In this document: one piece after another, positions 50,453 to 59,424 of the stretch | How the letters are laid out: each line of letters opens with the position of its first letter | Position numbering within the stretch: position 1 is the first letter of the stretch | Position numbers and translations under genes: made by a program | The notes under the pieces: generated by a model | The model's input: only the letters and a program-made list of their open reading frames with translations | What the model was told of the DNA's origin: nothing | Databases searched by the model: none | Source of the DNA: Prosthecobacter dejongeii | GTDB lineage: Bacteria; Verrucomicrobiota; Verrucomicrobiia; Verrucomicrobiales; Verrucomicrobiaceae | Reading direction: 5' to 3' | DNA: 64,000 nt | Assembly: GCF_014203045.1 (NCBI RefSeq) | Contig: NZ_JACHIF010000001.1 | Span: forward strand, 930,001-994,000

Positions 50453-51688
50453 TCACTTCTCAATGGCAGTTTCGACATCCGGCAGAAACGCCGTCAGCAG
50501 TCCCAGCAGAGGGAGATAGGCACAGGCATGGAAGACAAAGTTGATGCCCTGGCTATCGGCCATGGCTCCGAGCACAGCAGAGCCGATACCGGCAATGCCA
50601 AAGGCTAAACCGAAGAACAACCCGGCGATCATGCCCACCTTGCCCGGCATGAGTTCCTGCGCATAAACCAGAATGGCGGAGAAGGCTGAGGCCAGCACCA
50701 GACCGATGATGACGGTCAACACGGCCGTGGTCATCAGGTCAGCATGCGGCAACCAGAGCGCAAAGGGAGCCACTCCCAATATGGAAACCCAGATCACCCG
50801 CTTCCTACCGATGCGATCCCCGACGGGCCCACCGATGATGGTCCCTGCGGCGACAGCAAAGAGGAAGATAAACAAGTAATACTGCGACTGCTGCACCGTA
50901 ACGTGAAAACGATCCATCAAATAGAAGGTGTAGTAATTGGTTAGGCTGGCCAGATACACATACTTGGAGAAGATCAACACCACCAGCACCGCCACGGCAA
51001 AGGCCACGCGCTTGCCTGTCGGCGCATCACTCATCGTGCTTGCAGCCGTGCCCCGCCTTTTGTGAATGCGATGCAGGTTTCGTGCCTGCCATTGCCCCAC
51101 CTGAAAAAGGATCAAGACGCCGACCATGGCGATGATCGAGAACCACGACAGGGCTGCCTGACCATGAGGGACGATGAACCATGCGGCCAGCAAGGGACCG
51201 ATGGAAGTACCTGCATTTCCACCCACCTGAAAGAGGGACTGCGCCAGCCCCCGCCGCCGTCCTGCGGCCATGTGAGCGATGCGTGAAGCCTCTGGATGAA
51301 AGATGGCCGAACCCGCCCCCACCATGCCGGAAGCAATGAGAATCGTCGGGAATGTATGTGCCTGCGAAAGCGCCAGCAGGCCTACTAAGGTCAAGCCCAT
51401 GCCCACAGGCAGGGAGTAGGGCATGGCCTTTTTATCTGTGATGTAGCCGACCAGTGGCTGCAAAAGCGAGGCGGTGACCTGGAAGGTCAGCGTGATGAGT
51501 CCGAGCTGCGTGAAGGTGAGTCCGTAAGACTCCTTGAGCACCGGGTAAATTGCCGGCAGCAAAGCCTGGATCGTGTCATTCAGCAGGTGCGAAAAGCTGA
51601 TGGCAAAAAGCAGGGCAAACACCGTTTCCGTGGCATTCTGCGGAGCCCTCGTCGGCGCGGGTACCCCATCAATCACAGTCTCATTCAT
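50453..51688 (-). CDS. MFS transporter, fosmidomycin-resistance (Fsr)-like
   Basis: The 411-residue protein has twelve hydrophobic segments and the Fsr-like N-terminus: ISFSHLLNDTIQALLPAIYPVLKESYGLTFTQLGLITLTFQVTASLLQPLVGYITDK. An arginine/lysine-rich loop lies after segment six, and GGPVGDRIGRKRV is the MFS signature in the second half. It is probably an exporter of small organic compounds. The AraC regulator gene lies 66 bases upstream on the same strand. The start at 51688 (MNETVIDG) is preferred to one 13 codons upstream, which would overlap the intergenic region. Confidence 0.85.
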   Translation of the reverse strand: MNETVIDGVPAPTRAPQNATETVFALLFAISFSHLLNDTIQALLPAIYPVLKESYGLTFTQLGLITLTFQVTASLLQPLVGYITDKKAMPYSLPVGMGLTLVGLLALSQAHTFPTILIASGMVGAGSAIFHPEASRIAHMAAGRRRGLAQSLFQVGGNAGTSIGPLLAAWFIVPHGQAALSWFSIIAMVGVLILFQVGQWQARNLHRIHKRRGTAASTMSDAPTGKRVAFAVAVLVVLIFSKYVYLASLTNYYTFYLMDRFHVTVQQSQYYLFIFLFAVAAGTIIGGPVGDRIGRKRVIWVSILGVAPFALWLPHADLMTTAVLTVIIGLVLASAFSAILVYAQELMPGKVGMIAGLFFGLAFGIAGIGSAVLGAMADSQGINFVFHACAYLPLLGLLTAFLPDVETAIEK

Positions 51689-51754
51689 AAGGACGAGGAC
51701 TCTTGCCAAGAAGTCGCTCATCCTCAAATGACAGCCCTGGTGCTCTGCCCAGTC

Positions 51755-52660
51755 TCAATGGTATTTTTCTCGGATTGCCTCCCGGAAATCAGCGGGAGTT
51801 GCACCTGCATATCGGCGAAAGAATCGGCTGAAGTAGGAGGGATCCTGAAAACCGATCTGATAACCAATTTCAGAAACACTGAGATCGGAATGCAGCAACA
51901 GCCGCTTTGCATCTAGCAGACGCCGATGACGGATCAACTCCCCTGCCGCATGGCCTGTCTCCTCACGGATGACATCATTGAGATGATTCACCGTGATGCC
52001 CAGTTGTTTCGCATAAGGTGCCAGAGCCTGCCATTCTCGAAAGTGGTGTTCCAGGGCCAACTGAAACTGACGTGCCAAAAGAGCAGCACGGGTGGCTTCC
52101 TTCACGGGCTGTCCCACGGTTTCTATACGGCTAGCCTCAATTAACAGGATGCGCAGAAGCGACCGTAGCACTTCCATCACTCCACGCTGCCCGCCATCAT
52201 ACTCGCGCTGCAAATCTCCAAACAAACCCATGAGGCGCGCGGCCTTTCTTTTCTCCACGGAGAACCAGGGCGGGGCCCCAGAAGCAAAAAAGAAAGGTAA
52301 CTCCACCAGCATGCTGGGCGGCGGCAACTGATGATCAAAGAACGCCTGAGTGAACGAAGCCACTGTTCCGCGCATGGAATTTGACCGTGGATAAATGGTA
52401 TGCACTTGCCCTGGACTCAGGAAGAACAACGTGATGCCCGTGACATCATATTCACGGAAATCATGCATCAGCCGCGCTGGTCCCTGGATGAGGAAGAGCT
52501 GAAAGAAATCATGAAAATGGGGAATCAGCCGCTGCGGTTCTTGACTCATGGAAATCTCCAGCGGCATCACCACCACGCCTTGTTCACGCAGGCCATCCTG
52601 TCCGTAATCACTCATCTGGAGCGAGGGGATGGTGCGGCGATTCATGGTGGCAGCTATCAA
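51755..52660 (-). CDS. AraC family transcriptional regulator
   Basis: The 301-residue protein has an N-terminal cupin-like ligand domain (IPHFHDFFQLFLIQGPARLMHDFREYDVTGITLFFLSPGQVHTIYP) and a C-terminal pair of helix-turn-helices: QLGITVNHLNDVIREETGHAAGELIRHRRLLDAKRLLLHSDLSVSEIGYQIGFQDPSYFSRFFRRYAGATPADFR. It probably activates or represses the downstream MFS gene; the inducer is unknown. ATG 52645 is another possible start. Confidence 0.9.
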   Translation of the reverse strand: MIAATMNRRTIPSLQMSDYGQDGLREQGVVVMPLEISMSQEPQRLIPHFHDFFQLFLIQGPARLMHDFREYDVTGITLFFLSPGQVHTIYPRSNSMRGTVASFTQAFFDHQLPPPSMLVELPFFFASGAPPWFSVEKRKAARLMGLFGDLQREYDGGQRGVMEVLRSLLRILLIEASRIETVGQPVKEATRAALLARQFQLALEHHFREWQALAPYAKQLGITVNHLNDVIREETGHAAGELIRHRRLLDAKRLLLHSDLSVSEIGYQIGFQDPSYFSRFFRRYAGATPADFREAIREKYH

Positions 52661-52707
52661 AGCATGAAACCGCAGAGAAGGCCAGCCTTTGAAAGGGCTG
52701 TCATCCG

Positions 52708-53126
52708 TTAGGCCAAAATAGCCTTTGCCACTTCGCCGTTGAAATCCGTCAGCCGGAAATTCCGCCCCGCATAACGATAGGTTAGGCGCTCATGATTGAT
52801 GCCCAGCAGGTGTAGAACTGTGGCATGCAGATCATCCGTACTCATCACCCCTGTCGCTGCGGTATCTCCCATTTCATTCGTGCTGCCGTGCACATATTCT
52901 CCCTTCACACGACCACCTGCCATCCACATTGCCCGTGTTGCATCCTGAATCGGGCGTAGATTTTTTTCTCCAAACGAGCCAGGATAAAATGGTCCAAATC
53001 ATCTCGTGGCCATGCTTTGCCTTTGACCTCAGACACCTTCGGCTGCTGCATCGGCTTGTAGGGACATGGCATGGGATTCTCATCGTCCGTAGCGAAGCTA
53101 TGGATCTGCGTCAGCAGCAAACTCAA
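52708..53126 (-). pseudogene. Deletion remnant of a DUF1549/DUF1553 + DUF1501 gene pair
   Basis: The first part (53126 to about 52960) reads as the N-terminus of a DUF1549 protein: YKPMQQPKVSEVKGKAWPRD then DLDHFILARLEKK. It then breaks and, in another frame, continues as the last 73 residues of a DUF1501 protein: MWMAGGRVKGEYVHGSTNEMGD then LHATVLHLLGINHERLTYRY to the end. The two reading frames are normally 3-4 kb apart in such pairs. A deletion joined the start of the first gene to the end of the second. An intact homologous pair stands at the left edge of the window (1-1714), ending with the same HERxTYR motif. Confidence 0.8.
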
Positions 53127-53149
53127 GACGACTCAGGTAAGGCAAGCTT

Positions 53150-54676
53150 TCAGGGTTTGCCTCCTTGAGTCTTTAACCAAGCGCTCAACGCGCGGACGTT
53201 TTGGACAAAGGTATCGCTGTAAATCACACCGCCCTTGGGCTGTGTTTTTTTACCGCTGGCATCCCGCATGATGCCCCTCTCATCTTGAGTCTCCGTCCAG
53301 GATCCATCGGGCTTTTGTTCACGCAGGATTTGCGCGATGTCTTGATCTGTCGGCGGTGAAGACCAGCGCTCCTTTTCAGTGCGGGGAAAGGTCACGGGCT
53401 CATTGCGAGCGATCTTGCGTCCGGTAGCCTCAATGGCATCCAGTTCACTGTCCCATACCCAGCCGTAATTTGAAGAGGCTTTTTTATCACTATAGGTAAG
53501 CTCGAAGCCTTTGCCGCCTTCACCTCGTTCGAAGTACAGCGGTTTATTCGTTTGTAGCTCATAGAAGCGCGCAAGCTTATTACCGGGCAGCAACGACTTG
53601 CGGAGATAGCCCAAGGCCCTCGCGACAGGGACTAGGTATTTTTTATCACCGCTGGCTTCACTGAGTTTTAGCAAAGCCCACATGGCTGCCTGAGATTCGC
53701 GTCCACTGACGGAGCTGGGTTCAAACGCACGACTCCATACGGGTTGCATCTCCGCATTGTACTGCTGAGCCCAGGCGGGCTGCGGTTCAGGCATTTGAGC
53801 GGTGACCAGGAAATCCCCACCCCGCTTTGCAGCGGTAAGGTAACGTTCATCTGAGCGCAGCTTCCACGCCAGCAACAGCGTGCTCATCAGGGTAGCATGA
53901 GTGTTGTCATTCAGCACATAACAGCCCGTGAAATCCTTCGGCCATTTGCGCGGCCACGTCGTTGGGTAGTTACCCGACTTAACGGGATATTTGTCCACAG
54001 GCGGGGGCGAGGACGGCCAGGTATCAAAACTAGCCGACCAGCCACCTGCTGGATACTGCGCGTTCATAATCGCATTGAGCGCATAGTCCGCAGCCTCATG
54101 GATTTCCTCATCCTTTCCGGCCAGCGCGTGGTCCACCCGGATGAGCAGGCGCGTGGCGGCCTGCGTCACGTCATCATCCACCGTGGAGTAGTTGGCGTCC
54201 TTGTGTTCACGCTGCCGCCAGATATGCCAGCCCGCCTCACCCTGAGGGATTTTTTTCCGCTCCACCAACTTTCCCTCCACATCCCGACGATACAGATGTT
54301 TCGCTCGGCTGGCGGCATCAAAATGACCGGAATAATCCCACCCGCCCGAGCTCAACTGGGTGCGGCTGACGGCATGCGCGGCTGCCAGCGCCGCCTTTAG
54401 ACAGGTTTCATCTTTCGTGGCTTCATACGCATCTAAAAAAGCCATGCCTACCGCCGGAGTCGCTGGCGGTTGGATCCAAATCGTGTCTGGCCCAGGGATG
54501 CCTTCCGCCTCACGTAGCGTAAAGTCTGCACTGTAACGGTAAACATAGCCGCCATGCGTGGCCGCCTTTGTGTGATAAAAAGCGACAGCTCGGGACAATG
54601 CACGGCTCACATCCACCGGAGTCGCTGCCTGAACCAGGGTGCAGCAGACGAAGAATAAACAGGTGATTCTAAACAT
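53150..54676 (-). CDS. Secreted pectate lyase family 10-like protein
   Basis: From ATG 54676 the protein has 508 residues: a signal peptide (CLFFVCCTLVQAATPVD), then an all-helical barrel of the type seen in pectate lyase family 10: GGYVYRYSADFTLREAEG, WIQPPATPAVGMAFLDAYEATKDETCLKAALAAAHAVSRTQLSSGGWDYSG, DDDVTQAATRLLIRVDHAL, and AQYPAGGWSASF. The Asp/Arg/Lys residues needed for lyase activity in that family are plausible but cannot be confirmed by eye. It probably acts on polysaccharides outside the cell. It lies 23 bases upstream of the decayed PSD1/DUF1501 remnant, so these once formed a catabolic unit. Confidence 0.82.
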   Translation of the reverse strand: MFRITCLFFVCCTLVQAATPVDVSRALSRAVAFYHTKAATHGGYVYRYSADFTLREAEGIPGPDTIWIQPPATPAVGMAFLDAYEATKDETCLKAALAAAHAVSRTQLSSGGWDYSGHFDAASRAKHLYRRDVEGKLVERKKIPQGEAGWHIWRQREHKDANYSTVDDDVTQAATRLLIRVDHALAGKDEEIHEAADYALNAIMNAQYPAGGWSASFDTWPSSPPPVDKYPVKSGNYPTTWPRKWPKDFTGCYVLNDNTHATLMSTLLLAWKLRSDERYLTAAKRGGDFLVTAQMPEPQPAWAQQYNAEMQPVWSRAFEPSSVSGRESQAAMWALLKLSEASGDKKYLVPVARALGYLRKSLLPGNKLARFYELQTNKPLYFERGEGGKGFELTYSDKKASSNYGWVWDSELDAIEATGRKIARNEPVTFPRTEKERWSSPPTDQDIAQILREQKPDGSWTETQDERGIMRDASGKKTQPKGGVIYSDTFVQNVRALSAWLKTQGGKP

Positions 54677-54792
54677 AAGAACTGAAGGATAAATGCAGCA
54701 TCGTTGAACCACTCAGCCGAGGGGCCTCTGCTGCCTAAATTGAAGAATGATCTCCGGCGCAATCGCCTGTCCCAAGGAATCCAACCGCCGAA

Positions 54793-56430
54793 TCAATCAG
54801 CCTGGATTTTGACATTCTTATTCCCATTGTCGCGCACGGCATCCATCGCCTCGGCGAGGGCTTTATAAGGCACGCCAGAATCACCCCTCACGATAACCTG
54901 AGCGCCCGGATGCTCTGGCAAAAAACTTTGCAAATGACCGCGCAACCGATTCATCGCGACTTCTTCCTGGCCGATGATCACACGCTCACCATTTTGGGTG
55001 ACACGGAGGTTCAGGGTTTCGCCAGAGGCGTTTTCAGAATTTCTCACATCGGCATTCTTGCGCCTACCTTCGCGCTCCTCAGAGCCAGATTTTGGATGAT
55101 CCCGCTCACTTGATTTTGGGCGTTCACCATCACGTTCACCACTGTGCGGTTTATCGCCATCGCGTGGTCCAGATTTAGGCCGCTCACCATCTCGCTCAGT
55201 GGTTTTGGGTCGATCCCCATCACGTGGCCCTGTCTTGGTGTCCTCACGGTCGCGCATGTCAGATCTCTTCAGCCCATCGCCCTCGCCCGTCATTTTGCCA
55301 TCGCCTTCGCGGCTGGCTCGGGGAGACTTCTCGGCTTCATGGGAGAGCGCACCACGTTCTCCCTCACGGCTGCGTTCCTTCACAGGCAGGGCCTTCTCCT
55401 CAGCCGCATGCGCCGTAGTGAAAGCATAACAAGTGATCACACCAAATGCGAGGGTGAAGACGGCGTGGAGCCACGGATGGTTGCGGTGAGGTTGGGCGAT
55501 CATGGAGATGCGTTGCAGCAGGCTGGGGTGGTTACGCACGCACGAGGCCACGCCTGCCATGACCGGGGGTGCAAAAAAGGTTTCTTGAATGCGAAGGAGC
55601 GTGTGCCCGTAAGCCCATCGTTCGTTAGGCGAAAGCAGGCGCAGCACAGCGGCATCACAGCGAAGTTCCCGGTCCGCCTGAAAGCGTGAGCCGATGCACC
55701 ACACAAGAGGATTGAACCAATGCAGCGCTTGCACCAGCAGCATGGCCCAGTTCCACCAGAGATCCCGGTGCCGCACATGCAGGAGTTCATGCAAAAGCAC
55801 ATGCCGCAGGCTGGCTGCATCAAAACACATGTCCCAGTCTGCTGGCAGTAAAACCTGAGGCCGCCGCAGGCCTGTGACAGCGGGTGTGCTGCCAGGAGGC
55901 AAAAGCCGCACCTGCACCTCAGCCTTCACACCAGCCAGCCGCTTTACCTCACGCACGACGGAGAGCAACGCTGCATCTTCTCCATGCGGTGCTTGTGCCA
56001 GTTGACGGTCAAAATGACGTTGCCGCCAAAAGGCCCAGCCTAAGATCGAGAAAGCCCCCACCGCCCAAATCACAAATAGCGCATGTGCCCTAGAAAAAGT
56101 AGCTTGGTTACTTGGTGTGACGACCTCTTGAGCGCTCACATTCAGGGCGCTATTTAGATCGTTCATTGGGTCTTCCGTGATTTCGTGCCGGAGGGGCAGT
56201 GAAGCTACCAGGCCGCTCTGCGCCCACCCTCCCAAACCAAACCCTGCAGGGATGCAAGCCGGTAACAACAACTTGGCTCCTACCAGCACCCACAAACCGA
56301 TCCGCCAAGCAGGCTCCAGCCGTGCTCCTAACAATGTCCGCAGACCCAAGACAACCAAGATGAGTACACTGGCCTCCAGCGATGTACGCATGAGCCAGTG
56401 AAGAGCGGAATCCAAAGTGGCAGCATTCAT
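54793..56430 (-). CDS. M56 family (BlaR1-like) membrane peptidase with repetitive linker and ExbD/TolR-like C-terminus
   Basis: The 545-residue protein has four hydrophobic segments in the N-terminal half and the zinc motif HELLH (214-218) in LLHELLHVRHRD, as in BlaR1/MecR1. Residues about 345-468 are a charged linker with repeated RDG(D/E)RPK(S/T) units (about 403-437). The C-terminal 75 residues read as an ExbD/TolR periplasmic domain: LNLRVTQNGERVIIGQEEV, then QVIVRGDSGVPYKALAEAMDAVRDNGNKNVKI. BlaR1 normally ends in a penicillin-binding domain; here it is replaced. It is preceded six bases upstream by a BlaI-like repressor. The ligand is unknown. Confidence 0.88.
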   Translation of the reverse strand: MNAATLDSALHWLMRTSLEASVLILVVLGLRTLLGARLEPAWRIGLWVLVGAKLLLPACIPAGFGLGGWAQSGLVASLPLRHEITEDPMNDLNSALNVSAQEVVTPSNQATFSRAHALFVIWAVGAFSILGWAFWRQRHFDRQLAQAPHGEDAALLSVVREVKRLAGVKAEVQVRLLPPGSTPAVTGLRRPQVLLPADWDMCFDAASLRHVLLHELLHVRHRDLWWNWAMLLVQALHWFNPLVWCIGSRFQADRELRCDAAVLRLLSPNERWAYGHTLLRIQETFFAPPVMAGVASCVRNHPSLLQRISMIAQPHRNHPWLHAVFTLAFGVITCYAFTTAHAAEEKALPVKERSREGERGALSHEAEKSPRASREGDGKMTGEGDGLKRSDMRDREDTKTGPRDGDRPKTTERDGERPKSGPRDGDKPHSGERDGERPKSSERDHPKSGSEEREGRRKNADVRNSENASGETLNLRVTQNGERVIIGQEEVAMNRLRGHLQSFLPEHPGAQVIVRGDSGVPYKALAEAMDAVRDNGNKNVKIQAD

Positions 56431-56436
56431 GGGAGG

Positions 56437-56841
56437 CTACTTTTTGAGTTTTTTCTCCGCCTCACGCAGCACTCGGCGCAGGGCATCTAGATCATCTTTA
56501 GAGACTTCTTCACGGTCCATCAGCGCGCTCACAAAAGGCGTGAGCCGACCATCGAACACACGCTGGAGGAAACTGCGACTTTCCTCATGCTGGCATTCGT
56601 CTTGGGCCACAGCCGGTGCGTAGCGAAATTCACGCCCGACGGTTTCCACCGCGAGAGCCCCCTTGTCCGCCAAGCGGCGCACCAGAGTCTGCACGGTGCG
56701 TGGTTTCCAATGAAGGCGGCCTTCCAACTCTTTTACCACCTCCGCCACGGTGCTCGCCCCACGCTCCCATAAGACCTTCATGACGGTCCATTCGGCATCG
56801 GAGATTTTGGGTGAAAGCGGGGGCTGGGGACGCGCAGGCAT
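56437..56841 (-). CDS. BlaI/MecI/CopY family transcriptional repressor
   Basis: The 134-residue protein has the winged-helix of the family: LSPKISDAEWTVMKVLWERGASTVAEVVKELE, then HWKPRTVQTLVRRLADKGALAVETVGREFRYAPAV, and a C-terminal dimerisation helix. It represses its own operon, including the M56 peptidase gene, until the peptidase signals. Two palindromic operators lie directly upstream (56851-56882). Confidence 0.93.
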   Translation of the reverse strand: MPARPQPPLSPKISDAEWTVMKVLWERGASTVAEVVKELEGRLHWKPRTVQTLVRRLADKGALAVETVGREFRYAPAVAQDECQHEESRSFLQRVFDGRLTPFVSALMDREEVSKDDLDALRRVLREAEKKLKK

Positions 56842-56850
56842 TTTCTTGAA

Positions 56851-56882
56851 TTACAAATGTAATCTCAAGATTACATCTGTAA
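56851..56882. promoter_or_regulatory. Tandem BlaI-type operator
   Basis: Two 12-base palindromes, TTACAAATGTAA (56851-56862) and TTACATCTGTAA (56871-56882), are spaced 20 bases centre to centre, two helical turns. They are close to the TACAAATGTA core of BlaI/MecI sites. The first ends nine bases before the start codon of the repressor gene, so binding would block transcription or initiation of the repressor-peptidase operon. Confidence 0.8.
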
Positions 56883-56944
56883 GCCAAAAGAAGGCAAGAA
56901 CTATTTCTAACTACAAGTTGCGTCAGGCGATGATCCAACCTCCC

Positions 56945-57628
56945 TTACTCAAATCGGTATCCGGCCCCATGCACAGTGCGGATGATCTGCGGATTGGCAG
57001 GATCTTTTTCCACCCGTTTTCTGAGCTGGGAGATGTGCTGGTCCAGCGCACGGCTTTCGGGGAAATAGTCCACGCCCCAAACTTCATCTGCCATGGTGTT
57101 GCGGTCCACCACTTTGCCCCTGCGCTCATAGAGTAAGCTCAGAACCTTCATGTCACGTGGGCTGAGCTGGATCTCGGCCCCATCCCGGTAGGCGCGCAAT
57201 TCCGCCGGCACCACCTTCAGGTCATCCATCAAAAAGTCTTCATTCTGCGGTTTTGTTCCCGCACGGGCTGCGGTGCGCCGCAGGATGGCGCGAATGCGGG
57301 CGATGATCTCTTTGACCCCAAAGGGCTTGGTCATGTAGTCATCTGCCCCCAGTTCCAGCCCCAGCACGGTATCAATCTCCTCCGCTTTGGCGGTGAGAAA
57401 AAGGATGGGCACATTCTCATCCATCTTGCGAATCTGCTTGCAGACCTCATAGCCATTTTGGCCGGGCATCATCACGTCTAGGCAGACAAAGTCAGGCCGC
57501 GTAGCGCGAAAGAAATCCACCGCCTGCAGGCCATCACTCGCTGTCACGAGGTCATAACCTTCCATGCTGAGCACCTCGCGCAGGGCTTCGCGGGTGTGGT
57601 CGTCGTCTTCGGCGATGAGGATCTTCAT
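56945..57628 (-). CDS. OmpR/PhoB-family response regulator
   Basis: The 227-residue protein has a receiver domain with acidic pocket AEDDD (6-10), Asp51 in CLDVMMPG, Thr79 and Lys101 in MTKPF, followed by a winged-helix C-terminal domain (ELRAYRDGAEIQLSPRDMKVLSLLYERRGKVVDRNTMADEVWG). Its start overlaps the sensor kinase stop by four bases, so the two form one coupled pair. The target promoters are unknown; no obvious tandem repeats were found upstream. Confidence 0.95.
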   Translation of the reverse strand: MKILIAEDDDHTREALREVLSMEGYDLVTASDGLQAVDFFRATRPDFVCLDVMMPGQNGYEVCKQIRKMDENVPILFLTAKAEEIDTVLGLELGADDYMTKPFGVKEIIARIRAILRRTAARAGTKPQNEDFLMDDLKVVPAELRAYRDGAEIQLSPRDMKVLSLLYERRGKVVDRNTMADEVWGVDYFPESRALDQHISQLRKRVEKDPANPQIIRTVHGAGYRFE

Positions 57629-59385
57629 AGAGGATGAACGGGCAAGGTGAGAATAAATCTAGCGCCATCTTTGTAGAGGCTGCAAACCTCCAGTGAGCCG
57701 CCGTGCAAATCAGCCAGCTCACGCGAAATCGTCAAACCAATCCCGGTGCCGCTGACGCCTTCATTCAAATCGGACCGCAGGCGCTCAAAGGGCTCAAACA
57801 CCATGCGGCGTTTCCCTGAAGGAATGCCAGAACCCCGATCTTCCACCACGATCCTGACGCTGCTGCCAGCCGTCTCCGTGCGGATAGACACCCATTTTCC
57901 ATGAGCTGCATACTTGTCCACATTGGAGAGAAGGTTTCCCAAAATCTGCTCCAGGGCATCCGCATCGGCCTTCATGAGTGGCGGACCTTGCAGAACGGTG
58001 TGGACCTGGAAGCCTTTGTTTTCTAACAAAGTACGCCAATTTCCCACCGCACGATTCACCACTTCATCCAGCACGATGGGCTTGATTTGGACGCTCAATT
58101 TATCCCGCTGTTGGCGGGCGTAATTCAGCACGTTTTGAATCAGGCGATTCAGCCTGGCCGTTTCTGTCTCTACCACCCGAAGATGGCGCTGCGCGATGGC
58201 GTCACCGCTATCTTCGATCCGATGCGCCGCCATCTCTGTGTAGAGCTGGATATTCGTGAGTGGTGTTTTGAGTTCATGCGAGATCTGATTCACAAAGCTC
58301 ACTCGCTGCTGAGCTAGACGCAGTTCACGCGCATTTTCACGGAAGAATGTCCAGGCCAAAGCTAACACCAACAAACAGCCAGAACTCACGCCCAATAAAA
58401 TGGGAAACAGATAAGGCTTCGGGAACTCCACCGAGGCGGGTGAATACGACAGCACCCATTGACTGAGCGGAGCAGAGCACACGAGACGGGCTGAAGGTGC
58501 CGCACTGGACCCTGACAGCATGCGCCCAGCCGTGTGCAATTGGATACCACTGGCTGTGGCCAGGAGCAATTTGCCGGGATAAGGATCCAACCCAGGGGGA
58601 GGCAGGCGATCATACAGCGCCCGCCGAAGAAGCAGGCTGATCAGCCGGGCACAGACCACCTCTCTAGGCGAAACCTGCCGCCAATAAATAAAATCACCGT
58701 CCGTCACGTGCCAGCCCGAAAGAAATTTGCTCGGTCCTGTTTCCAATTCCAAATTCTGCAGACGGTAGTTATCTGCTCGGGCAAAGGTCATCCACGTCGC
58801 TTGGCGACTGCGGTCTGTCGCCTGAGCAGGAGTGGCATTGACCCAAGCATAAAAGGGCCCTGTCGTGGCGCTCGCTTGGCTGACGGCACTCTTTAAAGTG
58901 TCCAGCAGCACGGACGATCTCAACTGCGCATCAGCACGTTCACCTGGGGTATGGCCCGATTTTTCAAAGACGGGTATCACTGCCCCGCCTTCCTGGGCCA
59001 CCCAGGTCTCCATCATCCATTGATGCGTGCCCAGAGCTGCTGCTACCTCGCGACCTGTCATTCCCTCAGCGTTGGCCATGAGATCCAGTTTATCCGTAAA
59101 TCGGCGAAGATCGTTGACCAATTGCTGGTTAGCCACAGCCAGCCTCTCTGCTAGCACCGCCTGCATGGCAGAGTCCGTGCTGCGTGCAGCATCACGGATG
59201 AGGTATGTGCCCAGCCAAGTCAACAACGCTACGGGCGTGATGACCAGGAGGATGAGCAAGAGATTGGTACGGCGCTGCTGCATGGATTGGCGTGTACGAT
59301 AAGCCCACGCCTTCAACGCAACAGCGAGTTTATGCAGAGAATTTTCGCGCGAGTGAGAATCAAACAAGGGATTCATCCGCTTCAT
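57625..59385 (-). CDS. Membrane sensor histidine kinase
   Basis: The 586-residue protein has a membrane segment at about 41-63, a large periplasmic domain of about 260 residues, a second segment (about 324-348), and a cytoplasmic HisKA domain with His370 in VSFVNQISHELKTPLTN, then an ATP-binding domain with NLLSNVDKYA, DRGSGIP and GTGIGLTIS. The periplasmic domain does not look like a common PAS or Cache fold by eye. Partner: the response regulator overlapping at its 3-prime end. The frame may begin at an ATG 34 codons downstream, which would still keep segment one. Confidence 0.93.
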   Translation of the reverse strand: MKRMNPLFDSHSRENSLHKLAVALKAWAYRTRQSMQQRRTNLLLILLVITPVALLTWLGTYLIRDAARSTDSAMQAVLAERLAVANQQLVNDLRRFTDKLDLMANAEGMTGREVAAALGTHQWMMETWVAQEGGAVIPVFEKSGHTPGERADAQLRSSVLLDTLKSAVSQASATTGPFYAWVNATPAQATDRSRQATWMTFARADNYRLQNLELETGPSKFLSGWHVTDGDFIYWRQVSPREVVCARLISLLLRRALYDRLPPPGLDPYPGKLLLATASGIQLHTAGRMLSGSSAAPSARLVCSAPLSQWVLSYSPASVEFPKPYLFPILLGVSSGCLLVLALAWTFFRENARELRLAQQRVSFVNQISHELKTPLTNIQLYTEMAAHRIEDSGDAIAQRHLRVVETETARLNRLIQNVLNYARQQRDKLSVQIKPIVLDEVVNRAVGNWRTLLENKGFQVHTVLQGPPLMKADADALEQILGNLLSNVDKYAAHGKWVSIRTETAGSSVRIVVEDRGSGIPSGKRRMVFEPFERLRSDLNEGVSGTGIGLTISRELADLHGGSLEVCSLYKDGARFILTLPVHPL

Positions 59386-59424
59386 TCAGCGCCTGCAGGC
59401 TCACTCATGAGTGCCGGAAGCCAC

